A DNA stretch of 64,000 nt from UBA3478 sp038134285 (lineage in GTDB: Bacteria > Bacteroidota > Bacteroidia > Flavobacteriales > Flavobacteriaceae). The notes under the pieces are model-generated. The model was not told the origin of the DNA. It saw only the letters and a list, made by a program, of their open reading frames with translations, and made no database searches. Every line of letters begins with the position of its first letter. Positions within the stretch are counted from its first letter, which is position 1. The DNA lies in the NCBI GenBank assembly GCA_038134285.1, contig JAYPUW010000008.1, forward strand, positions 1-64,000. The letters run 5' to 3'. This document shows positions 25,174 to 34,375 of the stretch, one piece after another. The position numbers were made by a program, and so were the translations under genes.

Positions 25174-26493
25174 GTGACCTACAAGACGTCGAGCTTTTAT
25201 TGGCGCACCTTGCGCATTTATACGTTGGCTTTATTCATTGGGGTGTTTGGCGCTCCTATTGCCAACGGACAAAACCAGCGCTCGAATACAACTATTGAGT
25301 TAGGTGGATTCTTTGTAGATGCCTTTGCCGCAGGTCAAGGCGGACAAAGCTCATCTTTTAGAGTAGAGGCAGAGACTGAAGGAGCCCTCGTCTCAGGAAG
25401 GGCGTACGAAGGCCTATTTGCTATCGAACAATGGAATACGGCTGCCCCTCTTTACCTGCAGTTTTCAAAGCAACTCAATACAGCCGATAAGAAAAGTGCG
25501 TCAATCGCAGTCCGGTTGGCCTATTCGCGCCTTACTAAATACGGCACTCAACTTATTGCCCCAGTCGGCCTCTCTTTAATTCAACTGCGCTATACTAAAC
25601 CCTTTCTAAACGCTGGACCTTTGCAAGTGAATGCACTGCTGGGTGCCGGCTTGTCGGGAATTGAACAAAACTCATCCACCCTAGCCTCCATCGGAGCCCA
25701 TGCACAGCTTAGGTTATCGAAGTCCTTTACGCTACAACTATCCTCTGCCTTTAACAGCGGATTGAACCAAAACTTCTTTGACTTTATCAGTACCAGTTTG
25801 GGAATAGGCTACGCTTTGGGGCCTGCCAAAGGAAAAGAAACTATACCTGTAGCTCCCTATGCCGATCGCGACCGTGATGGAGTCTCTGATGAAATCGATC
25901 GTTGTCCTGACGACTTTGGGTTCGGAGCGAATAGGGGTTGTCCTGATCGTGACAAGGATGGTGTTGTAGATATTGATGATCAATGCCCCGATCTTTTTGG
26001 TTCAGTTGCCTCAGACGGATGCCCAATGAGCGACAGTGACGGTGATCAGGTTCCGGACGAGCTTGATCAATGCCCAGATACAGCTGGTAGCATCGCCAAA
26101 AAGGGCTGCCCAGAAGCCTTGGTAGGAGAACTCGTGATTGACCTCAATGAACGTGCCAAGAGCCTTCCGTTTTCGAGAGGTGACGGAGACTTTAAAACAC
26201 GAGTAGATCGGCAACTCGAGGCCGTAGTTCGAACAATGCGTACGAATCTACGTGATCGCTACCTCATCTTAGGATTTACAGACGCCTCAGGCCCGACCGA
26301 ACTCAATCAAAGACTCTCAGAAGAGCGAGCAAAGGCCTTTTTCGATTACCTGGTTTCTAGAGGAATCGATGCTGAACGCCTCCAATATGAAGGTCGCGGA
26401 GAATTGCCCGAAGACCCTTCCCTAGAAGGGGTTGAGCCTCATCCTCATCGTCGCGTAGAAATTCATCTTCTTCCTAAAGAACGCGAACAATGA
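25174..26493 (+). CDS. OmpA-family outer membrane protein with TSP3 repeats (GTG start)
   Basis: A 439-residue envelope protein. The signal sequence runs to about residue 33 (ending PIANGQ), then a beta-barrel-like region covers residues 35-225. Calcium-binding thrombospondin type 3 repeats follow, with the pattern DRDRDGVSDEIDRCPD repeated three to four times to about residue 315. A C-terminal OmpA peptidoglycan-binding domain ends the protein (LILGFTDASGPTELNQRLSEERAKAF and YEGRGE). The start must be GTG, because the nearby ATG is followed at once by TGA in its frame. It overlaps the AddB-like gene as ATGA. It probably anchors the outer membrane to peptidoglycan. Confidence 0.88.
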   Translation: MTYKTSSFYWRTLRIYTLALFIGVFGAPIANGQNQRSNTTIELGGFFVDAFAAGQGGQSSSFRVEAETEGALVSGRAYEGLFAIEQWNTAAPLYLQFSKQLNTADKKSASIAVRLAYSRLTKYGTQLIAPVGLSLIQLRYTKPFLNAGPLQVNALLGAGLSGIEQNSSTLASIGAHAQLRLSKSFTLQLSSAFNSGLNQNFFDFISTSLGIGYALGPAKGKETIPVAPYADRDRDGVSDEIDRCPDDFGFGANRGCPDRDKDGVVDIDDQCPDLFGSVASDGCPMSDSDGDQVPDELDQCPDTAGSIAKKGCPEALVGELVIDLNERAKSLPFSRGDGDFKTRVDRQLEAVVRTMRTNLRDRYLILGFTDASGPTELNQRLSEERAKAFFDYLVSRGIDAERLQYEGRGELPEDPSLEGVEPHPHRRVEIHLLPKEREQ

Positions 26494-29171
26494 AGTCTTT
26501 CATACACCATACCCTAGAACAGCTAGAGAAGCATAACCCTTTAGAGGCCTTCACCTATGTCGTTCCTAACCGAAGAAGTGTCGCGGCCGTCTACACCTCC
26601 CTAGCAGAAAAAAACGAAGCTCCCATTTGGGCGCCCGAATGTCTAACTATCGATGAATTGTTGGTTGATATTTCGGGTTACACCCTCTTATCCACAACCG
26701 ATCAACTCTTTGAGTTATACGAAGTCTATCATTCTGGTATAGCCCCTTCCGAAAGGATAGGGCTCAAAGCCTTTCAAAATTTGGGTAAGCTTCTATTGCA
26801 AGACTTCAATGAAATTGACCAGGGCCTTTGTAACCCAAGACAACTTTTTAAAGACCTAGAGCAACTGGTAACTCTAGATACCACCTTCGCTCCTGAAGAA
26901 CAAACGGAGCTCATGCAATCACATTTGTCGCGCATCCGTCGTATCTCAAAAGTTTATAAAGACTATGTAGCGCGCTGCGATAGCTTGAAAAGGGCTCATC
27001 AAGGTCTTTTATACAGGCGCGCCTTTGAACGCGTAAGGTCTTTTTGTGTTACTCAAACCACACCCTTAGTGTTCATAGGATTTAACGCCTTCTCAAAGGC
27101 AGAGCAAGAGATTGTTCACACATTACTGAAAGAGGTGAGCGGGTCGAAAATATTTTGGGATATCGATTGGAACCTGCTTCAAGATGCACAACACGAAGCC
27201 GCCTTATTCATTAGACGCTACCGCTCAGAATGGACTTTTCTAGAAGAGCAGCGCCCCTTCTCGGTTTTTAAAGAGAATGCCGGATTGTTCCGCAAAGACA
27301 GAACTATTGAAATCGTAGATGCGCCGGGCGCATTAGCTCAATGTCATGCACTAAATGAGCTTCTTAGCCGAAAGAAAAGTCTCGAAGACACCGTCGTGGT
27401 GCTGGCCGATGAGGATCTTCTCGAAGCGGTACTCCAGACCCTTACCCTTGACGCCACCCAGGGGAGTTTAAACATTACCATGGGGAACGCGTTGGCCAAT
27501 ACCCCTACCGCCGGGCTCATCAGAAGTTATCTCACTATGCGGAATGCCATCCAGGAAGAGGGAGAAGTTGTCAATAGCAATGCTTTGAGAGGATTCATTG
27601 AGCATCCTTTTCTTCCGTCTTCGTACTTCGACGATCATAACTTCAAATTGCCCAAGCGCATTCATGTTAAAAGGAGTCTGCTTCATTCTGTGGACTGCTT
27701 TTCGCCTTCGGGCTCTATTGAAGAAGAATTTCAGCGACTACTCTCACTCATTAACGCTATACCCACCAAAACTGCAGAAGTACTAACGGCTTCTTTAGAA
27801 GGGAATAAGGCACTTATAATAGAACATGCAGCTTCTGCTTCTGTGGTTGAACCCATAGAGGTGGTTTTTAATGAATTACTGGGTGCCCAGAAAATAAATT
27901 ACAAAGGGGATCCCGAAAAGGGGCTACAGCTTATGGGGATTCTAGAGACAAGAAACCTCGACTTTGAGACGGTGATTGTTCTCTCAGTAAATGAAAAGGT
28001 TCTACCAAAAGGCCGTTCATATGGCTCTCTGCTGCCTTACGATTTGAGAAAGGCCTACGATATTCCGACTTACAAAGAGAAAGATGCCATTTATACCTAT
28101 TATTTCTACAGGCTTATTAAAGGTGCTTCTGAGGTTCATCTTTTCTACAACAGTCAGATGGGGGCCTTTGACGCAAAAGAGAAGAGTCGATTTATCTACC
28201 AACTCGAGCTTGAACCCCGATTGGCTTCTCAAATAATATACCGATCGGTATATTTTGATGTTAAATCAACCTCGTCAAAAGTTGTAAATAGCATCCCTAA
28301 ATCTGATGCCTACTTTCAAGCATTAAAGGCGCATCTGAGTAACGGCGTCTCTGCCTCAAGTCTTCTCAGCTTTTTACATTATCAAGACCAATTTTACAGC
28401 AGCTACCTCCTTGGAATACGACAAACCGAAGAAATAGGGCCTCAAATGCCCGCGAACCTTTTGGGAACCCTCATCCATGACGCACTTGACCAGCTCTACA
28501 CTCCTCTCTTAGGCACCACATTAAGTCAAGAGGCCTTAAAGCAACTCGTGCTTGAGGCAGATCAATCCATTGCGCATGCCTATACCAAAAACGAATTGTC
28601 GAATCAGGCAGAAGACGGTCGATCCATTCTCATCTATGATGTGGTGAAGGCTTATGTGCTTTCTGTGGTAGCCTCAGACCTTACAGAAGTTCAAAAAGGG
28701 CATAGCATTCGATTGTTAAGTCTTGAGGACACCTATTACACAACACTAAAGCTCCCGATTAAGGGACTAGCCACAGAAGAGCCCATACGCCTTAAAGGTA
28801 AGATCGACAGAATCGACGAAATCGACGGTATACTGCGCATCACAGACTATAAAACAGGGGCGGTAAAAGCATCAGACGTGAAATTCGAGTCCATAGACGA
28901 GAGCCTTTTGCCTGCCAAAGAAAAAGTGTTTCAGCTGTTGTTTTATACACTGCTTTTAGGAGAGTATGAGGCGTTCACCTCATATTTTAACCGTAGCGCC
29001 GTTCAGGCTTCAGTCTTTTCAACAAAACATCGAGGGCATTATTATCTGACTCAACAAAAAGAGAGGTTTAGGGCTGAGCCCTCAGCTTTAAAGGAGTGTC
29101 TTCACCTAGTACATGCTCAAATTGAAGCCATGTGCTCAAAAGACCCCTTCGAAATACCATCAGTCCACTAG
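26490..29171 (+). CDS. PD-(D/E)XK nuclease family protein, AddB-like
   Basis: An 893-residue protein resembling the AddB subunit of the AddAB helicase-nuclease. The N-terminal region has a degenerate nucleotide-binding start (FTYVVPNRRSVAAVYTSLAEK). A middle region contains LNITMGNALANTPTAGLIRSYL and FETVIVLSVNEKVLPKG, typical of inactive helicase domains. The C-terminal nuclease core is RITDYKTGAV near residues 785-795, preceded by GKIDRIDEIDG. It overlaps the OmpA-type gene and converges on argH with a four-base overlap. Together with the AddA-like protein it would resect double-strand breaks. Confidence 0.85.
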   Translation: MKSFIHHTLEQLEKHNPLEAFTYVVPNRRSVAAVYTSLAEKNEAPIWAPECLTIDELLVDISGYTLLSTTDQLFELYEVYHSGIAPSERIGLKAFQNLGKLLLQDFNEIDQGLCNPRQLFKDLEQLVTLDTTFAPEEQTELMQSHLSRIRRISKVYKDYVARCDSLKRAHQGLLYRRAFERVRSFCVTQTTPLVFIGFNAFSKAEQEIVHTLLKEVSGSKIFWDIDWNLLQDAQHEAALFIRRYRSEWTFLEEQRPFSVFKENAGLFRKDRTIEIVDAPGALAQCHALNELLSRKKSLEDTVVVLADEDLLEAVLQTLTLDATQGSLNITMGNALANTPTAGLIRSYLTMRNAIQEEGEVVNSNALRGFIEHPFLPSSYFDDHNFKLPKRIHVKRSLLHSVDCFSPSGSIEEEFQRLLSLINAIPTKTAEVLTASLEGNKALIIEHAASASVVEPIEVVFNELLGAQKINYKGDPEKGLQLMGILETRNLDFETVIVLSVNEKVLPKGRSYGSLLPYDLRKAYDIPTYKEKDAIYTYYFYRLIKGASEVHLFYNSQMGAFDAKEKSRFIYQLELEPRLASQIIYRSVYFDVKSTSSKVVNSIPKSDAYFQALKAHLSNGVSASSLLSFLHYQDQFYSSYLLGIRQTEEIGPQMPANLLGTLIHDALDQLYTPLLGTTLSQEALKQLVLEADQSIAHAYTKNELSNQAEDGRSILIYDVVKAYVLSVVASDLTEVQKGHSIRLLSLEDTYYTTLKLPIKGLATEEPIRLKGKIDRIDEIDGILRITDYKTGAVKASDVKFESIDESLLPAKEKVFQLLFYTLLLGEYEAFTSYFNRSAVQASVFSTKHRGHYYLTQQKERFRAEPSALKECLHLVHAQIEAMCSKDPFEIPSVH

Positions 29172-30466
29172 GTCAACCTTCCGGTCTTTAAAGCTGCATC
29201 AAGTTTTGCCCCGATTCGATCTAAGTCAAGATTGCCTTTAGATCCTAAATGCTTATGCGTGACATTCTTGTTGGGGCTATAGACTCCATTGGCAATATCC
29301 TCTGCCATTTTACGATAGGCCTCTCTAAAGGGCATGCCATCACTCACCCATTGGTTTAGCGTATCAACGCTGTAGAGGTAATCGTATTTCTCGAGATCGG
29401 CCAAACTGTCGTTGACTTTGATCTCAGGAAGCACCTGAATAAAAACGTCAAGCAGTTCATTCATCTTGGCAAAACCGTCCATCAAAAGTGGTTTGGTGAG
29501 CTGAAGATCGCGATGATAGCCTGTTGAAAGGTTCGTCAAAATCATGCTCAATTCAAGATGAGACGCTTGAAAGCTGTTGGCGTTGGCTCTCAACAATTCA
29601 AAAACGTCTGGATTCTTTTTGTGCGGCATGATACTGCTCCCTGTGGTAATGTGATCCGGAAAGCTAAAAAAGCCGAAATCTTGCCCCATATACATGCAAA
29701 TATCTCCGGCCAGTTTCGACAGTGTAACCGCCAATTCTCCTAAGGCCCCGACTACGCGTCGTTCATTTCGTCCGCGCATCATCTGAGCGGCAATGGCATT
29801 GACCTTAGTGGCGCCAAAATTCAATTCGCGAGTAACCGCATCGCGGTCAATATCAAAACTAGACCCGTATCCGGCGGCAGAACCTAACGGATTCTGATTG
29901 GCTAAATGTTGAGCAGTCTTTAATCCAACAATATCGTCTGCTAAGGTTTCAGCATAGGCAGAAAACCACAGCCCGAACGAAGAAGGCATCGCGACCTGCA
30001 TATGCGTGTACCCGGGCATAAAGGCCTCTTTGTTTTGTTCTGCGAGAACTAATAGAATCTGTGCGAAGGCGTGCGTTTTCACCGCTATGTTTTCAAGTTG
30101 ATCAACGCTGTAGAGTTGAAGGGCCACAAGTACCTGATCATTGCGCGAACGGGCCGTATGAATTTTCTTACCAACGTCCCCTAATTTCTCAATGAGGTGG
30201 GCCTCAATTTTAGAGTGGATGTCTTCGTATTCTTCTTCGATCACAAATCCGTCGCGGGTGACCTCATCGCCATAGGCCTCTAGGGTCTTAACGAGCACGT
30301 CTGCTTCTTCTGAAGCAATGATTCCTTGAGCCCCTAGCATTTTAGCGTGTGCCATCGAGGCTTGCACATCATAAGGCGCTAAAGCCACATCATAGGTTCT
30401 GTCATCTGCAACTGTAAAAGCCTCTACCGTCTTTGAAGTGGCAATTCCTTTCTCCCAAAGCTTCAT
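29168..30466 (-). CDS. argH: Argininosuccinate lyase
   Basis: A 432-residue enzyme of the fumarase/aspartase superfamily and the last step of arginine synthesis, releasing arginine and fumarate. Seen: HTARSRNDQVLVALQLY, GYTHMQVAMPSSFGLW, and the signature loop TGSSIMPHKKNPDVFELLRA with its catalytic serine. It is the last gene of the leftward arginine operon and overlaps argE by four bases. Confidence 0.96.
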   Translation of the reverse strand: MKLWEKGIATSKTVEAFTVADDRTYDVALAPYDVQASMAHAKMLGAQGIIASEEADVLVKTLEAYGDEVTRDGFVIEEEYEDIHSKIEAHLIEKLGDVGKKIHTARSRNDQVLVALQLYSVDQLENIAVKTHAFAQILLVLAEQNKEAFMPGYTHMQVAMPSSFGLWFSAYAETLADDIVGLKTAQHLANQNPLGSAAGYGSSFDIDRDAVTRELNFGATKVNAIAAQMMRGRNERRVVGALGELAVTLSKLAGDICMYMGQDFGFFSFPDHITTGSSIMPHKKNPDVFELLRANANSFQASHLELSMILTNLSTGYHRDLQLTKPLLMDGFAKMNELLDVFIQVLPEIKVNDSLADLEKYDYLYSVDTLNQWVSDGMPFREAYRKMAEDIANGVYSPNKNVTHKHLGSKGNLDLDRIGAKLDAALKTGRLT

Positions 30467-31548
30467 GAGTTTTGTGTTTTATTAGCGTTAAAGAATCTAT
30501 CTAACAGCTCGATATAGGTGTCGATAGCGTCGTCAATTTCGTGAACAAAAATGAATTCGTCTGCCGAGTGAGAGCGCAGGCTGTCTCCAGGGCCCAGTTT
30601 TATAGAGGGGCACGTCAAGGCGGCCTGGTCAGATAGCGTAGGAGACCCGTAGGTTTTCATGCCCATGGATTGTCCGGCCTTTACCAGATCATGCTCCAAA
30701 GGTATTCCCGAAGAGCGCAAGCGCAAAGAGCGGGCCTTCATTTCACACGGGGCCTTCGCCAAGAAAAAAGCGTCGATCTCTTCGTTCTTGTAGGCATCCG
30801 TCACCCGCACGTCAACCACCAAATCTACCTGAGAAGGCACCACATTGTGCTGTTTGCCCGCATTAATCTGCGTAACGGTGGTTTTAACCGCGCCAAGCGT
30901 CTCAGAGACTTTTTCAAATTGGACGTTTTTAAACCACTCTAAAACCTCAACGGTATTTAAAATAGCATTGTCGTCGTTAGGGTGGGCTGCATGAGAAGGG
31001 GTTCCTTTCACCACTGCATCGTAAACGAGCAGTCCTTTCTCTGCAACCGCCATATCAAGTAGGGTAGGTTCCCCTACAACAGCGAGGTCAATAGTCGGAA
31101 GCTTTGGTAACAATCCGCTAAGACTGAGTGGTCCGGCCGTTTCTTCTTCGGCAGAAGCTGCCATTAAAATATTGTAAGGCAGGTCTTCTTGGGCGTAGAA
31201 ATGAACGAAAGTACTCAGCAACGAAACTAATGGGCCTCCAGCGTCATTGCTGCCTAGACCGAAGAGTTTTCCGTCTTCAATAGAAGCCTCAAAGGGGTCT
31301 CGAGTGTAGGCCTTGTTCGGACGAACCGTATCGTGATGTGAGTTGAGTAGCAAATAGGGTTTTGACGGATCTTCGTGCAGGTTTACCGCGTAGACATTAT
31401 TTTGAAAATGCTTCGTGCGCACCCCTTTTGCCTTCAGCCACTGGTCAATCAGAGCAGCTGTTTGATCTTCTTCAGAAGAAAAAGAAGGCGTTCGTATGAG
31501 ATCGCAAAGCAGATCAATAGCCTCTTGGCTTCGTTGTTTTATAGACAT
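30463..31548 (-). CDS. argE: M20-family acylornithine deacetylase (ArgE role)
   Basis: A 361-residue zinc-dependent deacylase. Metal-binding segments are LLNSHHDTVRP, LFGLGSNDAGG, the acidic AASAEEETAGP and the AVGEPT loop. M20 enzymes in this operon remove the acetyl or succinyl group from acylated ornithine or citrulline. Because the pathway here uses an acylornithine carbamoyltransferase, the natural substrate is most likely the acylcitrulline. It overlaps argB by ten bases and argH by four. Confidence 0.88.
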   Translation of the reverse strand: MSIKQRSQEAIDLLCDLIRTPSFSSEEDQTAALIDQWLKAKGVRTKHFQNNVYAVNLHEDPSKPYLLLNSHHDTVRPNKAYTRDPFEASIEDGKLFGLGSNDAGGPLVSLLSTFVHFYAQEDLPYNILMAASAEEETAGPLSLSGLLPKLPTIDLAVVGEPTLLDMAVAEKGLLVYDAVVKGTPSHAAHPNDDNAILNTVEVLEWFKNVQFEKVSETLGAVKTTVTQINAGKQHNVVPSQVDLVVDVRVTDAYKNEEIDAFFLAKAPCEMKARSLRLRSSGIPLEHDLVKAGQSMGMKTYGSPTLSDQAALTCPSIKLGPGDSLRSHSADEFIFVHEIDDAIDTYIELLDRFFNANKTQNS

Positions 31549-32309
31549 ACCTCAGTTCCTTTTTCTTCGGTTAATAAATGGATGTTTCCGATTCTTACTC
31601 TATACACTCCGGCATTCAACGCCTCATAGGCATTTTGCAACTTAGGGAGTATACCGGCAGACAGTGTTCCGTCAGCACGCAGTTGCTCGTAGCGTGAGTA
31701 GCCTAATTTATCGATAAGGGTATGAGGGGCATTGAGATCGGTCATAATCCCTAACGGCCCCATTAATAAATCGAGCTGTACCTGATGTTCTTGACTTAAG
31801 GCCTTTGCAATTTCTGTGGCAATGGTATCTGCATTGGTATTGAGTAGCTGACCTGATTTATCGTTCGTTACCGAACAAACAACGGGGCACACACCTTGAT
31901 TCAGCAGCTGCATTAGGGCATCAGCGTTAACCTGTTTTACGTCTCCGACAAAACCGTAATCTATTGTGGTTACCGGGCGCTTTTCACAATCGATGACATT
32001 CATGTCTGCTCCGCTAATTCCAATGGCCGTTGTCCCCAAGGCGCTCAACTGCGCCACTAGCTGGGTGTTGATTTTTCCGGCATAAAGCATGACTGCCAGC
32101 TCAAGCTGAAAGCTGTCTGTAATGCGTCTACCTTCAACAATTTGAGGTTCTACCCCCATTTTTAGGCTGAGGTCATTTACTTCACGACCTCCGCCATGCA
32201 CTAAAATTTTAGGCCCTGTGATTCGATTAAACTCAGACAAAGTCTGGCTCAATTTTTCGGCGTCTTGCAACACCTCTCCTCCAATTTTAAGTACTGTAAT
32301 CTTCTTCAT
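31539..32309 (-). CDS. argB: Acetylglutamate (acylglutamate) kinase
   Basis: A 256-residue amino-acid kinase phosphorylating N-acyl-glutamate. Seen: VLKIGGEVLQD, the ILVHGGGREVNDLSLKMG glycine-rich loop, EGRRITDS, and the ATP-site region LNTNADTIATEIA. It shares one base with the carbamoyltransferase gene upstream, so it is translationally coupled. Confidence 0.93.
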   Translation of the reverse strand: MKKITVLKIGGEVLQDAEKLSQTLSEFNRITGPKILVHGGGREVNDLSLKMGVEPQIVEGRRITDSFQLELAVMLYAGKINTQLVAQLSALGTTAIGISGADMNVIDCEKRPVTTIDYGFVGDVKQVNADALMQLLNQGVCPVVCSVTNDKSGQLLNTNADTIATEIAKALSQEHQVQLDLLMGPLGIMTDLNAPHTLIDKLGYSRYEQLRADGTLSAGILPKLQNAYEALNAGVYRVRIGNIHLLTEEKGTEVCL

Positions 32310-33253
32310 TACTTCGTAGCGGTTAAGAGTTCACGAATGGCCCATAGTGCTGAATATGTTCTATTGTTGGCTTGTTGAATGACCAGCGAGTTGGGGCCGT
32401 CAAGCACTGCATCTTCGGCCACTACATTGCGACGGATTGGCAAACAGTGCATAAACTTAGCCGCTTGCAACTTGGCGGCCGTGATGGTAAAGTCATCTGA
32501 GACCTTGGGAGTTTGACCGTAAGGGTCGAAGCTGCTCCAGTTTTTGACATAAACGAAATCGGCGCCCTCGAATGCTTCTTCTTGCTGGTGGGTCACCTTG
32601 GAGTTACCAACCACCTCAGGATCTAGTGCATATTCTTTAGGATAGGTCAACACTAAATCTACCTCCTGGCGCTGCATCATGAGGACGAATGAGTTGGCCA
32701 CGGCATGCGGAAGCGTGCGCACATGCGGAGCCCAGCTCAGCACAACCTTTGGGCGGCTTACCGTGCGATGTTCTTCAATGGTCATGGCGTCTGCCAAGGC
32801 CTGAAGCGGATGTTCTGTAGCCCCCTCAAGACTCAACACAGGCACCGTGGCGTAGCGTGAAAATGCCCGTAATACCCGCTCCTCAAGGTCGGCCCCTTTA
32901 TCGGTAAGGGTCGGAAAAGCTCTAATTCCGATCACATCGGCATACTGAGAAACCACCGCAGCAGCCTCCTTCACATGCTCTGCCTTATCAGCGTTCATGA
33001 TCACTCCGTCTTCAAACTCTAAAGCCCATCCTGTGTCAGAAATCTGCATCACCATGACCTTCATGCCGAGATACATAGCTGCACGCTCTGTACTCAAACG
33101 TGTTCTAAGACTGTTGTTGAAAAAAAGCAAACACAATACTTTGTCTGCTGTCATCGAGCAGTCAAGATTACTGCCTTGCTTTTTCAGTGCAAGGGCGGTT
33201 TGCACCGCCTTTTTGGGGTCGGCTAAGTCTTTGATCGAAATGAAGTGCTTCAT
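32309..33253 (-). CDS. argF': N-acetyl/succinyl-ornithine carbamoyltransferase (ArgF')
   Basis: A 314-residue carbamoyltransferase of the acylornithine type. The carbamoyl-phosphate loop is FFNNSLRTRLSTERAA instead of the classical STRT. HPLQALADAMT and HCLPIRRNVVAEDAVL follow. In the family the residue corresponding to Pro90 of Bacteroides fragilis (succinylornithine) or Glu92 of Xanthomonas (acetylornithine) sets acyl specificity. Here it appears to be Ala91 (NADKAEH), so the acyl group cannot be assigned. It sits between argD and argB in the operon. Confidence 0.93.
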   Translation of the reverse strand: MKHFISIKDLADPKKAVQTALALKKQGSNLDCSMTADKVLCLLFFNNSLRTRLSTERAAMYLGMKVMVMQISDTGWALEFEDGVIMNADKAEHVKEAAAVVSQYADVIGIRAFPTLTDKGADLEERVLRAFSRYATVPVLSLEGATEHPLQALADAMTIEEHRTVSRPKVVLSWAPHVRTLPHAVANSFVLMMQRQEVDLVLTYPKEYALDPEVVGNSKVTHQQEEAFEGADFVYVKNWSSFDPYGQTPKVSDDFTITAAKLQAAKFMHCLPIRRNVVAEDAVLDGPNSLVIQQANNRTYSALWAIRELLTATK

Positions 33254-34374
33254 GTGCTGTGTTTTTTTAGACAGGCTACTAAATGTTTAATCGCCTGTTC
33301 GTCAATGTTAAGGGCAGGAAGAATACGGACCACATTAGGATTACTCGATGAGCCCACGAAGAGGTGGTCTTCGAAAAGCAGTTTTTTTCTGAGTTCCGCA
33401 GTGGGCGCTCCATAGTCTAGCCCGATCATCAATCCTGCTCCCTTGATGGTCGCCTTGAGCTGTGCCTCTTCGACAGCGGTTCTAAAAACCTGTTCAAGAT
33501 AAAGAGCGTGCTCAATGAGTTTTTCGTTTTCAAGAATATCGATCACTGCGAGTGCAGCACGGCAGGCCAAGAAGTTGCCTCCAAAGGTGGTGCCGAGCTC
33601 GCCCATCACAGCCTCAATGTCTGAATGCACCATGATGCCCGCTACCGGAAATCCGTTACCCATGCCCTTCGCCATAGTGATGATGTCAGGACGCAGTCCA
33701 AAACGCTGGTAGGAGAAAAAGGCCCCTGTTCGTCCAAAGCCCGATTGAACCTCATCAGCAATGAGCATGGTGCCATACTTTTTGCACAAGGTCTGAAGGT
33801 GAGAAGTGAACGCCACCGTTGGCTGATCTAATCCGCCTACTCCTTGCACCGTTTCAATGATCACAGCGGCGTATTCAGAAGTGGCGAGTAGACGCTCACT
33901 TTTTTCGAAGTCTTCAAAGTCGACAAAATCAACCTCATGCCCTGTGTTGATTGGAGCCCAGATCTTAGGGTTGTCAGTGGCCGCTACGGCAGCAGAGGTA
34001 CGCCCGTGAAAACTATGCGTGAAGGCGAGGATCTTTTTTCTTCCCGTCTTAAACGAGGCTACCTTCAATGCGTTTTCATTGGCTTCCGCACCCGTACTGC
34101 ACATAAAAAGCTGATAAGGAGCCTCTAGATTCGCGTTAATACGCTCGCTTAACTGTTCTTGCAGTGGGCTTTGAATAACATTGGAATAGAATCCGATTTT
34201 GTCTAACTGCTCGTGTAAAGCAGCCTTGTAATGCGGATGGCCATGGCCCACAGATATCACCGCGTGACCGCCATAATAGTCTAGGTATTTTTGACCTTTA
34301 TCATCGGTCAGTTCTATTCCATTTGCAGCAACGATACTGATGGGGTACTGCGCATATACCGGATACAAGCTCAT
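33250..34374 (-). CDS. argD: Acylornithine aminotransferase
   Basis: A 374-residue class III PLP aminotransferase. Seen: YLDYYGGHAVISVGHGHP, FMCSTGAEANENALK, HSFHGRTSAAVAAT, the DEVQSGFGRTG motif, and the PLP lysine in MAKGMGNGFPVAG. It interconverts N-acyl-glutamate semialdehyde and N-acyl-ornithine. It overlaps argF' by four bases and follows proC by one. Confidence 0.94.
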   Translation of the reverse strand: MSLYPVYAQYPISIVAANGIELTDDKGQKYLDYYGGHAVISVGHGHPHYKAALHEQLDKIGFYSNVIQSPLQEQLSERINANLEAPYQLFMCSTGAEANENALKVASFKTGRKKILAFTHSFHGRTSAAVAATDNPKIWAPINTGHEVDFVDFEDFEKSERLLATSEYAAVIIETVQGVGGLDQPTVAFTSHLQTLCKKYGTMLIADEVQSGFGRTGAFFSYQRFGLRPDIITMAKGMGNGFPVAGIMVHSDIEAVMGELGTTFGGNFLACRAALAVIDILENEKLIEHALYLEQVFRTAVEEAQLKATIKGAGLMIGLDYGAPTAELRKKLLFEDHLFVGSSSNPNVVRILPALNIDEQAIKHLVACLKKHST

Positions 34375-34375
34375 A

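Noticed and set aside
25738..26214. Minus-strand frames opposite the TSP3 repeats
   Set aside because: They are mirror images of the repetitive D/G/C-rich coding sequence of the OmpA-type protein.
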